Part shown: in pieces, positions 5,835-8,136 of the stretch
Layout: every line of letters begins with the position of its first letter
Position numbering within the stretch: the stretch's first letter is position 1
Assembly (NCBI GenBank): GCA_021298935.1
Contig: JAJTHR010000113.1
Coordinates: 1 to 8,136 of the forward strand
DNA: 8,136 nt
Reading direction: 5' to 3'
From: Parachlamydia sp.
GTDB taxonomy: Bacteria; Chlamydiota; Chlamydiia; Chlamydiales; Parachlamydiaceae
The notes under the pieces: generated by a model
Databases searched by the model: none
What the model was told of the DNA's origin: nothing
What the model saw: the letters and a program-made list of their open reading frames with translations, nothing else
Program-made: the position numbers and the translations under genes

Positions 5835-7196
5835 CTATTTAAATACATTATTAGGTTTTTTATTCAGTCGGTAACCAGTCAGCGCGGCTTGTATACACAA
5901 GTCAACTTCCTCTTCTAATTTCATTTGTTGCAGATTGGAAAGGGTTGAATTAACAACAATATGAAAGCCTTCTTCTGGTTTTACTTTATGTGCTAAAACC
6001 CTTATTTGGGGGGCTCCCAAAGATTTCACTCCCGATTGCATTAAATCCATTCCGTCTCTTAAATATTTTTGATTGTGAAGGGCAAGCCCAAAAGGTTTGG
6101 CAAAGTAGCAACTTTCCTCAAATTTTTCTTTAGGAATGCAAATCGAGTAGAGATTTCCTCCAGGAGGGCATCGTTGCATTAATGTCACTAAATCATTGCA
6201 AAGGGTATGAGCCAACTTTTGATCAGGAATATAGTCCTGTATAATAGTGATTATTAAATTATGAAGAAGTTTAGTGTCACGGGCAGCGACGTTCGTTCTT
6301 CCAGTAAAAAAGTCTAAGGCTGACTCCCACGGCTTCATCGATTCCAAATAGCAATCTCCACAGATTAATTCTCTTCTAAAATTATGATCGGTTATTCCCC
6401 TTTTGCCAATGAGCTTCTGAAACCAAAGCGCTGTTTGCGTATCTTCCTTGATGTGTTTTAAAGAGGTTTCATGTCTTAAAGGCTCATAGGCTTCGTAAAT
6501 ATCTGGTTCGAATTCATTTTTAAGTTGCCGTGCTATTACATTAACGAGCATAAGGTCTAAATTTTGTCCATGGTTTATGACATAGTGAGTATCCTTTAAA
6601 TGCTCTCGTAATTCGAGGGATCTTCCATAAGCGACCTGCTGTGCTAAGGATAGGTTTTTCTCCCTTTTGACCTTTTGAAGAGATTTGGATATTCTTGGAA
6701 TGGATTCTAAACGGCTTAATTCATTTTTCGGATCACCGAGACGCTGCTTTTCCAATTCGACGAATTCTTTTGGAAGATGAAATTCCTTATCAATATTTCT
6801 GAGCTCCATCTTGTCAAAAGCTTTACCAAAGTCTTGATGAAGATTCTTTAATTCATTAATATTATTATCAATGTATTTTAATTTTCTTTTTACTGTAATA
6901 TGTTTGATTCCTATAGTTAAGATATTGAGAATGATATTTTTCCAGCCTTTATCCTCTTTTAAAATTATTTGGTCCTTTTTGTCAGTTTCTAGCTCAATAA
7001 TTCTTTTATAAATTTTGTTTTCAACTCTGGATAAGTTTTCAACAGAGGTCGGTTCATAAGCGGTAATGGAACTTAAAATGTCTTTGTAGATTTGTGAAAC
7101 TTTATTTGAATCCTGCTCCTTTAATAATTGATCTACATTAAGAAAATGAGAAGTTTGATCTGCTTGGGAGCGATAACTAATAATGCTTGGCCCCAT
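5835..7196 (-). CDS. hypothetical protein, 453 residues, possibly lineage-specific
   Basis: I do not recognise this protein. The start at 7196 is well supported by AAAGGAG 8 bases upstream. Residues 1-180 are charged, Lys/Glu/Asn-rich and mostly helical, with likely coiled coil around 55-80 and 105-185. A short hydrophobic patch, NIILNILTIGI (87-97), is flanked by lysines and is too short to be a confident membrane span. The C-terminal half is more globular. Segments that look conserved are HYVINHGQNLDLMLVNVIARQL (204-225), the cysteine-containing CGDCYLES (279-286), PWESALDFFTGRTNVAA (289-305), and CPPGGNLYSICIPKEKF (343-359), followed by a compact end region with HKVKPEEGFHIVVNSTL. There is no classical signal peptide and no catalytic motif I can name. 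Large proteins of this build recur in environmental chlamydiae and are sometimes suspected effectors, but that is weak inference. The gene is visibly AT-richer than the MoxR operon. Confidence 0.85.
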   Translation of the reverse strand: MGPSIISYRSQADQTSHFLNVDQLLKEQDSNKVSQIYKDILSSITAYEPTSVENLSRVENKIYKRIIELETDKKDQIILKEDKGWKNIILNILTIGIKHITVKRKLKYIDNNINELKNLHQDFGKAFDKMELRNIDKEFHLPKEFVELEKQRLGDPKNELSRLESIPRISKSLQKVKREKNLSLAQQVAYGRSLELREHLKDTHYVINHGQNLDLMLVNVIARQLKNEFEPDIYEAYEPLRHETSLKHIKEDTQTALWFQKLIGKRGITDHNFRRELICGDCYLESMKPWESALDFFTGRTNVAARDTKLLHNLIITIIQDYIPDQKLAHTLCNDLVTLMQRCPPGGNLYSICIPKEKFEESCYFAKPFGLALHNQKYLRDGMDLMQSGVKSLGAPQIRVLAHKVKPEEGFHIVVNSTLSNLQQMKLEEEVDLCIQAALTGYRLNKKPNNVFK

Positions 7197-7271
7197 AATT
7201 TCTTCTCCTTTTAGGAAGGATTTGCAATTAATATGCCAAGGAGATACTGGATTGGGGGGCTCAATTTTAAA

Positions 7272-7288
7272 AGTGATTACTGATCACT
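7272..7288 (-). other. second hairpin overlapping the terminator arm
   Basis: AGTGAT (7272-7277) pairs exactly with ATCACT (7283-7288) around a 5-base loop. On the minus strand it is followed by TTTTAAAA. It shares bases 7286-7288 with the arm of the larger hairpin at 7286-7317, so both cannot be fully formed at once. It could be a back-up termination element or part of the leader of the 453-residue gene. Confidence 0.45.
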
Positions 7289-7317
7289 CACCTCTGCCAA
7301 AAGGAGCAGAGGTGAGT
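7286..7317 (-). terminator. strong 12-bp hairpin terminator
   Basis: A perfect 12-bp stem, ACTCACCTCTGC (7286-7297) with GCAGAGGTGAGT (7306-7317), closes an 8-base loop. It begins just 4 bases past the stop codon of the 130-residue gene, the expected place for its terminator. On the minus strand the sequence right after the stem lacks a clean T-run; a short TTTT occurs only after the second overlapping hairpin. On the plus strand it is followed by TCTTTAATT. The hairpin is certain; its role as a terminator is very likely. Confidence 0.75.
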
Positions 7318-7320
7318 TCT

Positions 7321-7713
7321 TTAATTAAGATTAGATAATTTTTGCCTGGCAGTCTTCTGACATGTCTCAATAACCTCTCTTCCTCCCTCGATGCGGTAAA
7401 CTCTTTCTAATTCCATTCTCAGAGCGTCACTAAGTTCGTGATCCAGTTGTGTAAATACAATTTCCTGATTTGGATGGCGCCTATTATAGGCTTCTGCAGA
7501 CACCATCACATTACCCAATTGCTCAAACAAACCTTGAAGAGATTTTGCTGAAACCAAAAGCCGGTCTCGTGTTTGAATTTTTTGTAAATGTGTAATAAGG
7601 GTGCGAGTGATGGACCGTCCTTCTTCTTTAAAATCATTCATAGTTTTCAGGTTGATGACAAAAATAATTGCAATTAAAATAAAAATATAACTTAGTAAAA
7701 AATGACGTTTCAT
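7321..7713 (-). CDS. small single-pass membrane or exported protein of unknown function
   Basis: A 130-residue protein with a short basic N-terminus (MKRH) and one strongly hydrophobic segment at about residues 5-21 (FLLSYIFILIAIIFVIN). It could be a membrane anchor or an uncleaved signal sequence. No clear signal peptidase site or lipobox cysteine follows it. The remaining 105 residues are polar and helical, with Arg/Glu-rich stretches, and should face the periplasm or outside. ATG 7713 has GGAAGG 8 bases upstream, supporting the start. I do not recognise the family, and there are no catalytic motifs. It has its own hairpin terminator and is probably a single-gene transcript on the same strand as, but separate from, the 453-residue gene. 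Its AT-rich composition matches that neighbour. Confidence 0.75.
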   Translation of the reverse strand: MKRHFLLSYIFILIAIIFVINLKTMNDFKEEGRSITRTLITHLQKIQTRDRLLVSAKSLQGLFEQLGNVMVSAEAYNRRHPNQEIVFTQLDHELSDALRMELERVYRIEGGREVIETCQKTARQKLSNLN

Positions 7714-7972
7714 ATGTGCAACCTTCCAAATTCAACTAATGATAACAAATAATCTCCTAATACACTACCTAAGCATCAAAAATTTTAATTTTTTTCATTG
7801 AAGGGTCAATAATGTATGCAAGTAAAATAAAAAAAGGGATGTTGAGCTTATTGAAGCTACACCACATATTTTCAAGGCACAAAAAAGATAATCGTTACTC
7901 CAGCAAGCCTTGAGAAACTCTCAGTTATATGACATTCCTTAGAAATGAGGCGATCAACTGTCTATTGAAAAA
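7714..7972. other. intergenic region without a convincing gene
   Basis: About 260 AT-rich bases lie between the small membrane protein gene and the palindromic repeat. They must contain the promoter of the 130-residue gene, but no -35/-10 pair stands out. I see one candidate small frame (7812-7913), a 7-base inverted repeat TCAAGGC (7872-7878) and GCCTTGA (7907-7913), and a 5-bp stem TGAGA/TCTCA (7911-7923) with no T-run. Nothing else is recognisable; decayed gene remnants are possible. Confidence 0.6.
7812..7913 (+). CDS. candidate small basic peptide frame (33 residues), doubtful
   Basis: An ATG at 7812 opens a 33-residue frame, beginning MYASKIKKGMLSLLKLHHIF and ending in DNRYSSKP before TGA. 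AAGGG (7801-7805) lies 6 bases upstream and would serve as a ribosome site. The peptide is strongly basic, with a central amphipathic stretch. It could be a genuine small protein, a remnant of a larger decayed gene, or chance. No homology is recognised and no promoter is evident. Confidence 0.2.
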   Translation: MYASKIKKGMLSLLKLHHIFSRHKKDNRYSSKP

Positions 7973-8136
7973 TATACCACGCGCGGATAGATCTTTAAAT
8001 TTTTCATCGGCATCTTTTGCGTCCCAGCTCATTGCTCGATCTTGCTAACTTATCCAAGTTTGCTGCGATCTCCGCAATGCACTGGGACATAAAATCTCGC
8101 CGCCAAAAATTTAAGAACCTACCCGCGCGCGGTATA
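7973..8136. repeat. 164-bp palindromic (MITE-like) repeat element
   Basis: The last 164 bases form one long imperfect palindrome. The outer 14 bases, TATACCACGCGCGG and CCGCGCGCGGTATA, pair with one mismatch (7979/8130). Further in, ten bases pair exactly (7995-8004 with 8105-8114), then TCCCAG with CTGGGA (8022-8027/8082-8087), CATTGC with GCAATG (8030-8035/8074-8079), and a central hairpin AACTT-ATCC-AAGTT (8047-8060). Divergence between the arms is scattered, with small bulges near the centre. The GC-rich tips stand out from AT-rich flanks. The TA at both tips would suit a TA-targeting (IS630/Tc1-mariner type) non-autonomous element, but this is inference; no transposase is present. Each arm reads outward as a related peptide of the form M-WD-K...KFK-L-ARGI. 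Whether the palindrome continues past 8136 cannot be seen. Confidence 0.88.

Noticed and set aside
7200..7215. Small stem TCCT/AGGA hiding the ribosome site of the 453-residue gene
   Set aside because: Only four base pairs around a 3-base loop, too weak to be taken as a translational switch.
7872..7913. Terminator from the TCAAGGC/GCCTTGA inverted repeat
   Set aside because: The arms are 28 bases apart, no T-run follows, and no gene ends there.
7973..8136. CRISPR array or tandem repeat reading of the terminal region
   Set aside because: The repetition is inverted, not direct, and there is no regular repeat-spacer spacing. It is a single palindrome.

Overview
The window looks like part of a bacterial chromosome, most probably from an amoeba-associated (environmental) member of the Chlamydiae such as the Parachlamydiales. 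That assignment is inference. It rests on the general look of the proteins, on unrecognised coiled-coil and hypothetical proteins beside ordinary housekeeping genes, and on a large palindromic repeat. No single marker gene proves the lineage. All reading frames fit the standard bacterial code.

Left part (1-4004). A tRNA gene on the minus strand is cut by the left edge; its 5' 25 bases and a good promoter are visible. Upstream of it, also on the minus strand, is a 100-residue SEC-C metal-binding protein. Three plus-strand genes follow with small gaps (24 and 16 bases) and probably form an operon: a short TtcA-type PP-loop tRNA thiolase (560-1282), a MoxR-like AAA+ ATPase (1307-2161) and a 608-residue protein (2178-4004). 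The last has a TraB/ChaN/DUF5682-like N-terminal part followed by a long C-terminal part with strikingly motif-like sequence that I do not recognise. The ATPase and the 608-residue protein look like a functional pair and are the best candidate for a poorly described system.

Middle part (4005-5834). A minus-strand all-helical protein of about 321 residues converges on the 608-residue gene, with only 4 bases between stop codons. It is divergent from surE, a 5'-nucleotidase with all its diagnostic motifs intact.

Right part (5835-8136). The DNA here is visibly more AT-rich. It holds two minus-strand genes of unknown function, a 453-residue soluble protein and a 130-residue protein with one N-terminal membrane segment. 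A strong 12-bp hairpin separates them. The last 420 bases have no convincing gene. They end in a 164-bp near-perfect palindrome (7973-8136) whose two arms, read outward from the centre, encode related peptides. It looks like a dispersed MITE-like or palindromic repeat, and the window stops exactly at its outer end.
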